Shown: piece after piece, positions 42,216 through 52,181 of the stretch
Layout of the letters: every line of letters starts with the position of its first letter
How positions within the stretch are numbered: the stretch's first letter is position 1
Assembly (NCBI RefSeq): GCF_040151475.1
Contig: NZ_JBDKWG010000137.1
Coordinates: 62,001-126,000, forward strand
Origin: CAXBNB01 sp040151475
Lineage (GTDB): Bacteria > Bacteroidota > Bacteroidia > Cytophagales > Cyclobacteriaceae
DNA: 64,000 nucleotides
Reading direction: 5' to 3'
Position numbers and translations under genes: made by a program
Notes under the pieces: model-generated
Database searches by the model: none
Told to the model about the DNA's origin: nothing
Seen by the model: only the letters and a program-made list of their open reading frames with translations

Positions 42216-43601
42216 TCTAAAAGATGAAGCTGGTAAACCTTCTACATTGTAGAGGCTGCCAGTTGTACAGTTGTCAAAGGCATATCTTACAGATACTGGA
42301 TTTTTTACCGCATCTGACCATACCGTTATGGTTTTGTTGCCATTGATTCTTGCCCTTGCAGGAAAAAAAGTTTTGTCCTCCCCTGCTATTTGAAACCCTG
42401 TTAGTTCATTACCAAATGAAGACAATCCATTAGGAGCATAATCGAATGTTAACACCATTCTCCCATCGTTGGCTTTTTCAGAGGATTTATATACCGGACC
42501 ACTATAAGCAACTCCTCCAATATTGTAAGTTTTAGCCAAAGCCCAATAAACCAGCCTCTCACCAACCAATTTCTTTTCTCTGGGATGAATATAATCACAA
42601 TCTCCAATATCCATAGTAACAGCCATCCCTGTATTAGATACGTTTTGCATAGCATACAATTGTGATTCGCGAATAAATGCAGAATTGACACCTCCATTAT
42701 ATCCATAAGGAGCAATTTGTACAAAATAGAATGGGAATTCCTGTTGCCATTTTTCTCTCCAAAGTCCTATCATTGCCGGAAATAACTTTTTGTATTCTTC
42801 GGATCGGTTGCGATTGGACTCACCCTGATACCAAATAACACCTTTTATATTGTATCCAACAAAAGGATTTATCATGGCATTGTACAGAAGTGTTGGAGAT
42901 TGATTGACTCCTTTTTCCGGAATTTCATTTGGAACATTAAGGTTTTCAAATTCCTCAATTGTATTCTCATCTACCCAAGCCTCAGCCGTTGATCCTCCCC
43001 AGGAAGTCTCTATTAAGCCAATGGGAACATCAAGAATGTTTTCCAATTTTTTAGCAAAAAAATAAGCAGTTGCACTGAATTCACCAACAGAATTTGGCTC
43101 AGAAAGCAACCATTTACCTGGCACATCTTCTTCCGGTTTCAGGCTGGTAGTACGTTCTGTATTGAACAATCTGATCCTGTCATTGGTAGAATAAAGAATT
43201 TCCTCATTGCTCCCATTTATTGGTTGGTTTTTGTATCCTTTGAGGGGCATTTCCATATTCGACTGCCCCGAACAAATCCAAACCTCTCCAATCAAAACAT
43301 TTTCAAGTGTAATCGTCTTGCTTCCTTTTATAGTAACTGTGTAGGGGCCTCCTGCTATTGGTGTCTTTAATTTCACCTTCCATTTCCCTTCTTTGTTGGT
43401 CTTAACTAATACGGTTTCACCCCAACTTCCTGATACTTCTACAGAAGCTTTTGGGTCATCATTTCCCCAAATGGCTACTTCTTCATCCTGCTGCAATACC
43501 ATATTGCTGCTAAAAAAAGAAGGAGTACTGGTTTGTGCATAAATTACCTGTGTAACAAAAACCAGTAAAGATAAAAGCGACAGTTTTTTTAATAATTGCA
43601 T
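42195..43601 (-). CDS. Secreted sialate O-acetylesterase-like esterase
   Basis: 468 residues, signal peptide to about 22 (IYAQ). An N-terminal beta domain (about 30-100) precedes the SGNH-type esterase domain with 'GEVWICSGQSNMEMPLKG' (nucleophile S114), 'GLIETSWGGSTAEAW', 'GVIWYQGESNR' and a late 'DYIHPREKKLVGERL' that supplies the catalytic His. Family members remove O-acetyl groups from sialic acids, but many Bacteroidota members act on acetylated plant or algal glycans. It lies downstream of a large secreted hydrolase on the same strand with a 73-bp gap, so the two may act on related substrates. Confidence 0.88.
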   Translation of the reverse strand: MQLLKKLSLLSLLVFVTQVIYAQTSTPSFFSSNMVLQQDEEVAIWGNDDPKASVEVSGSWGETVLVKTNKEGKWKVKLKTPIAGGPYTVTIKGSKTITLENVLIGEVWICSGQSNMEMPLKGYKNQPINGSNEEILYSTNDRIRLFNTERTTSLKPEEDVPGKWLLSEPNSVGEFSATAYFFAKKLENILDVPIGLIETSWGGSTAEAWVDENTIEEFENLNVPNEIPEKGVNQSPTLLYNAMINPFVGYNIKGVIWYQGESNRNRSEEYKKLFPAMIGLWREKWQQEFPFYFVQIAPYGYNGGVNSAFIRESQLYAMQNVSNTGMAVTMDIGDCDYIHPREKKLVGERLVYWALAKTYNIGGVAYSGPVYKSSEKANDGRMVLTFDYAPNGLSSFGNELTGFQIAGEDKTFFPARARINGNKTITVWSDAVKNPVSVRYAFDNCTTGSLYNVEGLPASSFRTDNWDQ

Positions 43602-43674
43602 GTTTTGTTGATTATATAACTTTACCTGCCAAATATATACAAACCTTAATAAAACCAGTCGGAGATATACTTAA

Positions 43675-46275
43675 TCAATCCCTCCATATAAAATCCCCAG
43701 CCTCTACAGACCAGTTGTTTCCAAAGAAGCCACTACATTTTACGCCTGAAATACCGTTTTTCATCATCGTGTGGTCAAAAACAAAGACATCAGGAAAAGT
43801 AGTACCATTTACCAGATAGTCATTGGCATAAGCTCCTTTCATTCCCTTCTTTCCTGTAGCAGTTACTACACCTATACTAGCGATATTGCTGTCAGGTCTT
43901 GGGTAAATAAAATAGCTACCCCATTGATCTCCGGTCAATGTTTTATCTCCTATTATCATTTGATTGTTTGAGACTTGTATTGGAGAATTTTTCAACAATA
44001 CATCCCAGGCTGCATTATTATCTTTATTGCCATAAAGAATGACATTCTGATCGACATAATTAGAAGTACGGAATTCAGTATCTTTCACTATTTCTACATT
44101 TCCATTCGCCCGATACCAAAACTTCTCAGCATCAAATAGTGTCCGATTGTAGTACCATTCATTTTCTTCCTTAGAGCCTTTGGACGCATACACAAAAACC
44201 ATTTTATGTCTGAATGCATCTTTGAAACCACCATTTCTTTGTGGACTTTTCTCTTTAGAATAAGTGGCTTCCACGATATCCCAAAGCCCTTCTGTCTTTT
44301 TCAAATACACCGCATTGTCATCTTTAGAAACAATCACTTCCTGATCATCAATCAAGATGGTGTCGTTTGCTACAGCCATTTCTTTAAGATCAATTGCAAG
44401 ACTTTCGGCATTCTCGGTACCCATTACAGCTTGGTCTTTCTTCCTTTCAAAAGTAAAGGAACTAATTTCAAAAGGTTTTTCTTGCTGCACAATAGTAACA
44501 AAATGAGAAGTGGCTGATACTCCGGGAGATGCCGTATGAAATTCTATTTTCTCAATATCTTGCGATTCTTTTATACTCCTGTCCTGGAAAAAATCAAAAA
44601 TTGGTTTCCAATCTACACTATGATTTCCATACCAATGCGTTCCATTCGGATATTCATAATAAGCAAAATCCGCATGGTATTTCCCCAAACGCTCACGCAT
44701 ATCTCTCGCCAAAAAAGTAGGAACAACAGTGTCTTTTTCTCCATGCAACACATACACACCGTGGTGTAGATAGTTGCGTTTCAGCTTCAATGTACGGCTA
44801 GGGTTGCCTGCCCTCCTGATCATCGAATCTAATAACACTTCATTATTATTGTCAAAAGTGGGTCCTGCTGCCCTTTTCAGAAATTCTGCCTTGGTGGTAC
44901 CAAACCTGACAAAATCTTCTTCAGGCCTGTCTCGCATTCTTCTCACAAAACTTTGTCTGTACTCTAATAAATCAGGATAACCCGCACAAGGAGCAATGGC
45001 TGCAAAACGATCGGGATAAGTTGCACCCAGATACCATGTACCATGACCTCCCATCGAATGACCAGTCAAATAAGTATGTTGTGGATCAGTTTTCAATAGC
45101 TTTTCTGAGTGTGACAACACTTCTAAAGCATCCAGCCTTCCCCAGTCTTCCCAGGCAAAGCCAAATGGCCTGCGGTTTGTTGGTGCAACCAAGTGCCCCC
45201 AATCTTTTTGCTGGTATGCATTAGCCTGATTGACTGCTTCTACAGAAGCACCATGCACTGACAAAAACATGGCTTGGTTTTCAGTGTCCTGATCCAGTGA
45301 AGGAGCTACACTATAGTATTGAACACTGCCATCAACATCACTGATAAAAGTATTCTTGTGGTGCTTGTATTTGGATTTGACAGCCAGTTGAATGGTGTCT
45401 GTATCAAGTACTCTGCCTGACTTGTCTTTTAAAGACACTACAGCTTGTACTTTGCCTTCACTTTGCAAATCCTTAGGTACTGGTATAGAAAATGGTATTT
45501 TCCGTACGTTTAGTGGCGATACCGCAGGTATTGGCGATTTAAGCTCTGAACCATTGATATTGCAAACGATGCTTCCACCTTTGAACCAGTTTTTATTGGT
45601 ATTCATAACCCGAATAGCACCTAAAAGTGATTCGTTTTCTTCAACGAGCATATCAGGCAATGTCAAATCCCTTTTGGTAAAACCAACAGATTTGTTGGCT
45701 TTCAATAGCCTGGCACGCATTTTTGGAAACCGACCTCCAGACATTATAAATTCATTCTTACCCTTCTTCAATTGCAGGGGGATCAGGTTCCAACCAAAAT
45801 CGTAATGATCTCCTTCATGAGGCATGCCATTGATCATGACCATAGTATGCCCAGAAGCCTCAAACAATACGGTTTGAGCTGATTTAGAATTGTATTCCAA
45901 ATACAAATACCCCGAACGAAGGCTTCTGTCGTCAAAGTCATTCTTATCTCCTACTTCTATCTTCTCCCATTTCAACCCGTTCTCGGAAGCTTCCTCTATT
46001 CCTTCTGAAATACCACTCGACCCATCACTAAGAATCCGTGCAAAAAGTGGGTCACTAAGAACTGAATTGGAACTGAAACGGTCTCCATTTTTCTTTAGAA
46101 CCAGTCCTTCTTTGAAAAGATGCAGGACTTCTCCTTCATTGATTTCTTCTACTTTTTCCTTTCCAAAATATTGAACAATGTTGCCCTGCTTATCCTGGGC
46201 ATACAAGTATCCGGAAATAATAATAAGGAATGATAAAATTGCTATTCTTGTAAGAAAATGTTGGCTTTTTCGCAT
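43675..46275 (-). CDS. Large secreted prolyl-oligopeptidase-like alpha/beta hydrolase
   Basis: 866 residues from ATG 46275. The frame extends to 46395, but the internal ATG starts a proper signal peptide (RKSQHF, hydrophobic core, YLYAQ). The first 300 or so residues are beta-rich accessory domains. The hydrolase domain has 'YLTGHSMGGHGTWYLGATYPDRFAAIAPCAG' in segments (GHSMG nucleophile Ser), 'VYVLHGEKDTVVP' (Asp) and 'GTHWYGN' (His). About 250 further residues follow, ending in a second beta-rich module. It could be a carbohydrate esterase or peptidase; the polyester-depolymerase/feruloyl-esterase-like loop favours esterase. It is upstream of the sialate O-acetylesterase on the same strand. 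Confidence 0.78.
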   Translation of the reverse strand: MRKSQHFLTRIAILSFLIIISGYLYAQDKQGNIVQYFGKEKVEEINEGEVLHLFKEGLVLKKNGDRFSSNSVLSDPLFARILSDGSSGISEGIEEASENGLKWEKIEVGDKNDFDDRSLRSGYLYLEYNSKSAQTVLFEASGHTMVMINGMPHEGDHYDFGWNLIPLQLKKGKNEFIMSGGRFPKMRARLLKANKSVGFTKRDLTLPDMLVEENESLLGAIRVMNTNKNWFKGGSIVCNINGSELKSPIPAVSPLNVRKIPFSIPVPKDLQSEGKVQAVVSLKDKSGRVLDTDTIQLAVKSKYKHHKNTFISDVDGSVQYYSVAPSLDQDTENQAMFLSVHGASVEAVNQANAYQQKDWGHLVAPTNRRPFGFAWEDWGRLDALEVLSHSEKLLKTDPQHTYLTGHSMGGHGTWYLGATYPDRFAAIAPCAGYPDLLEYRQSFVRRMRDRPEEDFVRFGTTKAEFLKRAAGPTFDNNNEVLLDSMIRRAGNPSRTLKLKRNYLHHGVYVLHGEKDTVVPTFLARDMRERLGKYHADFAYYEYPNGTHWYGNHSVDWKPIFDFFQDRSIKESQDIEKIEFHTASPGVSATSHFVTIVQQEKPFEISSFTFERKKDQAVMGTENAESLAIDLKEMAVANDTILIDDQEVIVSKDDNAVYLKKTEGLWDIVEATYSKEKSPQRNGGFKDAFRHKMVFVYASKGSKEENEWYYNRTLFDAEKFWYRANGNVEIVKDTEFRTSNYVDQNVILYGNKDNNAAWDVLLKNSPIQVSNNQMIIGDKTLTGDQWGSYFIYPRPDSNIASIGVVTATGKKGMKGAYANDYLVNGTTFPDVFVFDHTMMKNGISGVKCSGFFGNNWSVEAGDFIWRD

Positions 46276-46465
46276 CTGCTGGCTTTTTAATTTAAAAAAA
46301 ATCAATGTTGAACAAATTTCTGGCCAACGAAAAATTAATGCAATAAAAATCCTGAATTTTACATGACTGGTAAATGTGTGGTTTTCATGGGACACCTTTC
46401 TGATAGATCACTCTATTTTACATAACATCAATATTGAATATTATTTATCAGTTTTTTGGATGATC

Positions 46466-49400
46466 TCAATTCAACCCAATCATAATGAATGGCCCCCAAT
46501 AGATTGGGTCTACAAATTCTTCTCTTATTGTCTTTTTAGCATCTATGAAAGACTGGCGTTTGTTGCCAGTCTGTAGCCAGTTTTTATAGAACTGAATCAT
46601 CAACTTCTGAGTGGCTTCATCCGAGACTTTGAACAAACTCATGATGATCGTTTTAGCTCCGGCTACAAGGAAAGCACGCTGCAAACCATAAACGCCCTCT
46701 CCTGCTTCTATCTCTCCCAATCCCGTCTCACAAGCACTCAAAACCACAAGCTCTGTTTTATCCAACTTCATATTCATTGCTTCATAGGCAGTAAGAATTC
46801 CATCGTCCAAATTAAAATTGGAAGTGGTCTGGTTCAAGATGTCACCCGCCCCAACCAAAAGGAGTCCTGTTTTCAACAAGGGGTTTTCTGCCACCAGGTT
46901 TTCTTTCAGGCCAATATCTTCAGAATTCAATTCTGCATTGGGTTGGAAAAACCCATGAGTAGCTATATGAAATATTTTAGGGTTGTCAATGTTTTTTACT
47001 TTCTCTTCGGTTGCATCTGTATTGGTATAATCTTCCGTAACCCAACCACTTTCTCTCAGCAGGGCTTTAAGATTTTTAATTTCCTCTTCAGTGCCTGGCA
47101 GCCTGCCAATAACATCAGGATTTCCACCTCTATGTTGACTGGCCTCTCCAGCCCATTGTCCGGGATCAGATGATACATAAAATATCGGGTCTCCAAACAT
47201 CATAGCCACATTGGCATCCTGAACTATATTTGACCTTACTTTATTGGTGTATAAATCTTTGGTATTACTGACAAGTACTATATTGGACTTATCCAAAAGG
47301 AAACTACCATCTGCCAGTTCAATAGATTCAATATTAATTTGATTGTACACACCGTCTGCTGACAAATATATGGTGGATGGTTCTCCGATAACAAGTTCTA
47401 TTGGTTTCCAGAAATTTTCATAAGACCGTTCATCAGGCAACTTGAATTTCATAATATTTCGGTAATACTTCAAGTATTTTTTCTCTAATTCTTCTCCATT
47501 TTTCAACAATATCAATCCAGGTTTGCTCTTGCTATTGTCATTTTTCACATACATTACTGCGTACATCACAGAGTCTGTGAAATGATGATTGAATACTCTA
47601 AACCGAACCATCTCAAGTGCTATTTCTCCCGGTTTCAGTGCATTTTTCACTTTCTCCCATGTCACAGGCTGATTGTCAAACTCAGAAGAAAATCCTGATG
47701 ACTTTTCGCTTAACTGTTTTTCGAGGGTTTCTACTTCTTTTTGCACTGAATTCGGATCGATACCCGCTTCAGCTAGTTGAGATGCACTCATGGCAATCGC
47801 ACGGGTTAGTAGTTCCTTTTTGGCTTCCCAATCACTATACAACTGAATCAACCCTTCATCTCCACTACTTTGTATTTGCTGTCTAATTTTAATAGAGGAA
47901 TTTAACAACAATGCTTTGGTTAAAAGTGCATTGTTGTATAGCGAACCTATCAAATCAGTATTCTTGCTGTAGTTAATCACAAGCGTATTGTAAAATTCAT
48001 AGTCCTGTTTGATTGTATTCCAAAACTTAGCCTTTTCTCTTTCACTCAAAGCAGGAAAATAATCTTTTATGAAATTATTGTAATTGCCCAAAACTTCTTC
48101 CAGTGCATCCTGGGCTTTCTTAGGATTACCTTGCATGAAATAGGTTTTACTCAATTTGGAAAGGACTTTTACATACTCGGGATGTTGATCGCTGAAAAAA
48201 CCCTCATACAATTTTCTGGCATTATGGTAAAAATCATCCGCTTCATCATATTTTTTTTGAGCATATAAAATGTCTCCTTTTAAAATATTGATCGTGGCAG
48301 CATTAATATTATTTCTTTTCCCAATTCTCTTTTCCCAAATCCTACCTGATGTATTTAGCATCCTATTTGCGTCAGCATATTTCTTTTCCGCTATATATAC
48401 TATTGCCAGGTTTTTTAATATTTCTGCATAATACGGGTTGGAACCACCCAGATTTTTGCCAATAATCTTTTCTGCTTTCAAAAACAAATCTTCTATCTCA
48501 TAGACATCATCATCCTTATAGTATTTTACCAGTGCTAATTCTGAGATAGCTCGTGCCACATCTACATGTTGCTCTCCAAACTGCTTGGTTCTTATTTCAA
48601 TGACGTTCTCCAGTAACGTTTCGGCCTTCACATAATCCCCTAAAGTAGTATATACTTTAGCCAACTGCATGGCGGCAGGAGTGACTTTGGTGGAATTCTC
48701 TCCAAAAGTCGTAACACCAATATTGTAAGCATCTCTGGCCAATTTTTCAGCCTCTGAATACTCACCTACTATCATTTTGTGCCGAGAACTCAACACAAGT
48801 GGTTCAGTCAGGTGACGATTATTCTCACCAAATTGTCTTCTCCTCTTTTTTAAGATTCCTACAAGAATAGTTTCGGCATCTCTGTATCTACCAATATCAA
48901 GATATACCTCAGCCAATTCATCTCCAGTATCAATAGCCGCAGATTCCACTGTTTTGATACCCCGTGCCTGTATCTTTTCAGAATAGATGATATCATTTTC
49001 AGCTGCATCATATTCTCCTTTAAGGGCTAACAAGGTAGCTTCAGTAATCAAAGCCTGTGCAAAATATGCTTCCGAAAATTCATCTTTTCTGCTTTTTAAA
49101 ATCGTAATGGCTTCCAATATATTTGCCTCTGCTTTTGCATATTCGCCTATTTCTAATTGGAGGTTGGCAATTTTATCCAACTCTACAGCATAAGCAATAT
49201 CCAAATTGTCATATTTCCTCCTGGCCGTTTCCAATGAAATATTGAGGATTTCATTAGCTTTTGCGTATTCATCATTTTCTTCATAAAAGAGAGCCAGATG
49301 ATCAAGTATTTCTACATAATCCACATGGCCAGGAGTGATCTCTTTCTCCAATATCTCTCTAAAATTCTTTTGATATATTTCAGCAGCCTGATCAAAATCA

Positions 49401-50689
49401 TCTGTATAGTCAACCAAATAATTAGCCATCTTAACTTTGGTCAAACTATACTCAGGAGAGTCTTCTCCATATAGCTCTTTCTTTATTTCCAATATCTGCT
49501 GAAGGTAATTATAGGAGTTTTCATTTCGGCCATTAATTAATGCCACTTTATTAGCAAACTCTAACAGGTCAATCCTTTTGGAGTGGTATTTTGGAATTAC
49601 ATTATCTGTGGCAAGAAACTTCATTACTTTATTTTCCAGCCCTCTGTCCCTGCCTCCGGACAACACATCATAGTCCAGAGTTTCAAGAATGATTCCATTA
49701 ATACTCTTAGTTCCATAGTCCTTTTTTATGGTCTTTCGAAACTCTGTTTCCATGTTCCTAAGTTTCACTTTGTTATCATTCTTCATATAGCTCTTAATAA
49801 GCCTTTCCTGAATCATTATAGTGATATAATGAGAAGGGGCATATTTCCTAACTGTATGCAAGTACGCTTGTTCATATTTATCAACAACAGCTCCTACTTC
49901 CATACCATTTTGTTCCAAAAGAAGGGTGTTGTAAAACTGGTTGGCACTGTATAGTATATCAGACTTTTTGAGGTTATCCAAAATCCATTCATTCGCAAAA
50001 ACAAAAGCCGAATCTGCACTCAGGTAATTTCCCATTTTCCTAAATGCATTTCCTTTGAACATCATCATTCTGGCATAGTCCCTCAGACGCTCTCTGATTT
50101 GTTTTTTCTTTAAATCATCAACATCCAACGTTCTTCCTCTATAGTATTCCAAGCTACCATTAATAAGAGTAAGAGCATCTTTATTAAACCCTTTACCAAC
50201 TAAAATTTCAGCTTTCATTACATCGAATGATGCCTGTATATCTTCATTGAGCCCTCCCTGCTCTTTTATTACTTTATAGCTATCTTCCAAATAAGCTCCT
50301 GCCTGTTGAAAGTCTCCATATAGTATCATGACCTGACTGGCATCTTTTAATATAAATGCATGTTCAAGTGAGCCGACTCCACTTACTCCCTCACTCATTT
50401 GTATAGCAGAGTCCAGTGAAGCCTGTACATTTTTCAGAATGCCCAGAGCAACATCGTACTTGGCTTCAAGAGCCATAGCCATAGCGAAGTAGTTGCTATT
50501 TGCTCCATAAGACTTTATAGACTCTTTTTTTAGCTTATCTACAGTAGATCGGGCATCTTCATAATTTCCTATTTCGTAATCATCATCAGCCTTGTCCAAT
50601 ATTTTTTCCCATTTACTCTGTCCATACGAAGTGTGTATTACAACAATACAAAATAGGATTATTAGTAGATTTATTTGATTCTTTTTCAT
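46466..50689 (-). CDS. Secreted TPR-CHAT caspase-like protein, 1407 residues
   Basis: Signal peptide to about 23 (SYGQ). Residues about 30-950 are tetratricopeptide repeats of the roughly 42-residue kinesin-light-chain type, e.g. 'ALAIYEEN'-like units such as 'YAKANEILNISLETARRKYD' and 'GDYVKAETLLENVIEIRTKQ'. A helical stretch (about 950-1100) leads to a CHAT domain with catalytic-type H1245 in 'HIATHGFFQPN' and C1320 in 'LVVLSACETGLGEIEAGEG', then 'GVYGLQRAFLVAGAKTIIMSLF'. CHAT is a caspase/separase-fold peptidase domain. The signal peptide places this one outside the cytoplasm. Both catalytic residues are kept. It stands alone with about 160-190 bp on either side; target unknown. Confidence 0.9.
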   Translation of the reverse strand: MKKNQINLLIILFCIVVIHTSYGQSKWEKILDKADDDYEIGNYEDARSTVDKLKKESIKSYGANSNYFAMAMALEAKYDVALGILKNVQASLDSAIQMSEGVSGVGSLEHAFILKDASQVMILYGDFQQAGAYLEDSYKVIKEQGGLNEDIQASFDVMKAEILVGKGFNKDALTLINGSLEYYRGRTLDVDDLKKKQIRERLRDYARMMMFKGNAFRKMGNYLSADSAFVFANEWILDNLKKSDILYSANQFYNTLLLEQNGMEVGAVVDKYEQAYLHTVRKYAPSHYITIMIQERLIKSYMKNDNKVKLRNMETEFRKTIKKDYGTKSINGIILETLDYDVLSGGRDRGLENKVMKFLATDNVIPKYHSKRIDLLEFANKVALINGRNENSYNYLQQILEIKKELYGEDSPEYSLTKVKMANYLVDYTDDFDQAAEIYQKNFREILEKEITPGHVDYVEILDHLALFYEENDEYAKANEILNISLETARRKYDNLDIAYAVELDKIANLQLEIGEYAKAEANILEAITILKSRKDEFSEAYFAQALITEATLLALKGEYDAAENDIIYSEKIQARGIKTVESAAIDTGDELAEVYLDIGRYRDAETILVGILKKRRRQFGENNRHLTEPLVLSSRHKMIVGEYSEAEKLARDAYNIGVTTFGENSTKVTPAAMQLAKVYTTLGDYVKAETLLENVIEIRTKQFGEQHVDVARAISELALVKYYKDDDVYEIEDLFLKAEKIIGKNLGGSNPYYAEILKNLAIVYIAEKKYADANRMLNTSGRIWEKRIGKRNNINAATINILKGDILYAQKKYDEADDFYHNARKLYEGFFSDQHPEYVKVLSKLSKTYFMQGNPKKAQDALEEVLGNYNNFIKDYFPALSEREKAKFWNTIKQDYEFYNTLVINYSKNTDLIGSLYNNALLTKALLLNSSIKIRQQIQSSGDEGLIQLYSDWEAKKELLTRAIAMSASQLAEAGIDPNSVQKEVETLEKQLSEKSSGFSSEFDNQPVTWEKVKNALKPGEIALEMVRFRVFNHHFTDSVMYAVMYVKNDNSKSKPGLILLKNGEELEKKYLKYYRNIMKFKLPDERSYENFWKPIELVIGEPSTIYLSADGVYNQINIESIELADGSFLLDKSNIVLVSNTKDLYTNKVRSNIVQDANVAMMFGDPIFYVSSDPGQWAGEASQHRGGNPDVIGRLPGTEEEIKNLKALLRESGWVTEDYTNTDATEEKVKNIDNPKIFHIATHGFFQPNAELNSEDIGLKENLVAENPLLKTGLLLVGAGDILNQTTSNFNLDDGILTAYEAMNMKLDKTELVVLSACETGLGEIEAGEGVYGLQRAFLVAGAKTIIMSLFKVSDEATQKLMIQFYKNWLQTGNKRQSFIDAKKTIREEFVDPIYWGPFIMIGLN

Positions 50690-50851
50690 AAATATAAAAT
50701 TACGAATTTTTTTTCAATTTGTATAATTGAATATATAGACATTGTTTTTAAATATATTGATAACTAAATATAGTCTAACAAGTAGCTGAATTCTAAAAGT
50801 TTAAAAGAACATCAAAATAAAACCCAATCAATAAAGAGACTATCTGACAAG

Positions 50852-51991
50852 TCATTTCAAAATTTCTTTATAAACCTTTAGTACTTTGCTGCTTACTGCC
50901 TTCCAATCATATTGTTTTACCTCTTTTCTTCCCCATGTTATCATTCTGTTTCTGACATCTGAATTTAAGTATAATTTCTCCAGGCTTTTGGTAAAAGTGT
51001 CTAAATCCCTGGGTTTGGGGAAGTACTCTAGCCACTCACCCTTAATGACATTTTTATATCCCTCATTACCAAATCCGACCATGGGTATGCCCATTGCCAT
51101 AGCCTCCAATAAGACTATACCAAAGCTTTCACCAAAAAGTGCTGGTGCTAAAAACACGTTGGCAGTATTCATCAATTTAAGTTTTTCATTTTCTTCTATG
51201 TATCCTGTAAATACTACATCATCTAACTTTTGATCTCTTACGTATGCTTCTGCTTCCTCTTTACCATCTCCATCTCCTGCGATTATCAGACGTATATCTT
51301 CATATCTGCCTTTCAATAAGGCAAATGCTTTCAAAGCATATAAAACTCCTTTTCTGGGTTCCAACCTACCTACAAAAAGTAAGTTGAATTTTCCATCATT
51401 ATATTCTTCTGAAATTTCCTGTTCCGCTTCATACACCTGCAAATCAATCCCATTTGGAATAATATTCATGGGTTTGAAAAAAAGACCTTTAATATACTTA
51501 CTTTGAGAAGACGAAACCGAAATGCCAGCTTGTCCCAGAAAAGACATCACAAAAGCACCAAAAGGCATTAAACCTTTACCCACCAAATACTTTCCAATCC
51601 AACTATCAGTAGGTGTGTCATGAAAAGTAGCCAGATGTTTTGTTTTCTGAAAAAAACTTAAGAACCTGATTTGGTATGACAAAAAAGGAGTCCAGCCATT
51701 GTGGTAATGGATAATATCATATTGCTCTTTTTTCAAATGAGCTCTCAATCTTTTCACTTCGCTACCCAAAGCAAGTGACAGGTCTATTTTTGTTGAGCGT
51801 GAAGTAGTGCTTTTCTTCTTTCCAAATTGATACACTCCGGCTAATAACTCATCATCGGGATTAGATATCAGAGGCGTAAGTATGTCAACCTGGTATCCAT
51901 GTGTTCTTAAAGCATTCGTAAGACCAATGATGTGATTTTTGACACCACCCGGCCTGGAAAAGTCATAAGGACACACTTGAGCTATCTTCAT
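50852..51991 (-). CDS. GT4 glycosyltransferase, PimA-like
   Basis: 379 residues, no signal peptide. The N-terminal glycine-rich loop 'MKIAQVCPYDFSRPGGVKNH' with 'LTNALRTHGYQVDILTPL' matches mycobacterial phosphatidyl-inositol mannosyltransferase PimA and related enzymes. The C-terminal domain has 'FVGRLEPRKGVLYALKAF', 'GDGDG' and the EX7E-type 'ESFGIVLLEAMAMGIPMVG', and ends 'YDWKAVSSKVLKVYKEIL', again as in PimA. Retaining GT4 enzymes transfer sugar from GDP- or UDP-sugar. The neighbourhood of a sphingolipid-type desaturase, a CDP-alcohol phosphotransferase and an inositol-phosphate cytidylyltransferase-like gene suggests a lipid acceptor (inference). It is divergent from the DES1-like gene across 190 bp. 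Confidence 0.88.
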   Translation of the reverse strand: MKIAQVCPYDFSRPGGVKNHIIGLTNALRTHGYQVDILTPLISNPDDELLAGVYQFGKKKSTTSRSTKIDLSLALGSEVKRLRAHLKKEQYDIIHYHNGWTPFLSYQIRFLSFFQKTKHLATFHDTPTDSWIGKYLVGKGLMPFGAFVMSFLGQAGISVSSSQSKYIKGLFFKPMNIIPNGIDLQVYEAEQEISEEYNDGKFNLLFVGRLEPRKGVLYALKAFALLKGRYEDIRLIIAGDGDGKEEAEAYVRDQKLDDVVFTGYIEENEKLKLMNTANVFLAPALFGESFGIVLLEAMAMGIPMVGFGNEGYKNVIKGEWLEYFPKPRDLDTFTKSLEKLYLNSDVRNRMITWGRKEVKQYDWKAVSSKVLKVYKEILK

Positions 51992-52150
51992 ACTACTGTC
52001 GATCTAAAAGCGAAAGTATTCATAATTATACAAATTCATCAATTTCAATATTTGAAATACCTAAAGAGTTTTTTCGAAGTGTTTGATAAAGAGTATCAGA
52101 ACTATTTTGAAATTAAAATCTTCAACGGTTATAAGAAAATAAAACAGTAT

Positions 52151-52158
52151 TATCTTTG
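52151..52158 (+). promoter_or_regulatory. Possible -7 element for the DES1-like desaturase
   Basis: TATCTTTG matches TANNTTTG fully and lies 23 nt before the ATG. No TTTG at the right distance is seen upstream, so only half the promoter is supported. Confidence 0.35.
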
Positions 52159-52181
52159 CTCTTTTAACAAGCCAATTTGCA

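Noticed and set aside
44206..46366. Several plus-strand ORFs of 60-140 codons opposite the large hydrolase
   Set aside because: They are antisense shadows of the hydrolase reading frame with atypical amino-acid composition.
46276..46395. 40-residue N-terminal extension of the large hydrolase
   Set aside because: It would bury the signal peptide. The internal ATG at 46275 gives a proper secretory start.
46466..50689. CHAT protein as part of a CRISPR/Craspase-like defence system
   Set aside because: It has a signal peptide and no Cas genes or arrays nearby, so an intracellular defence role is unlikely.
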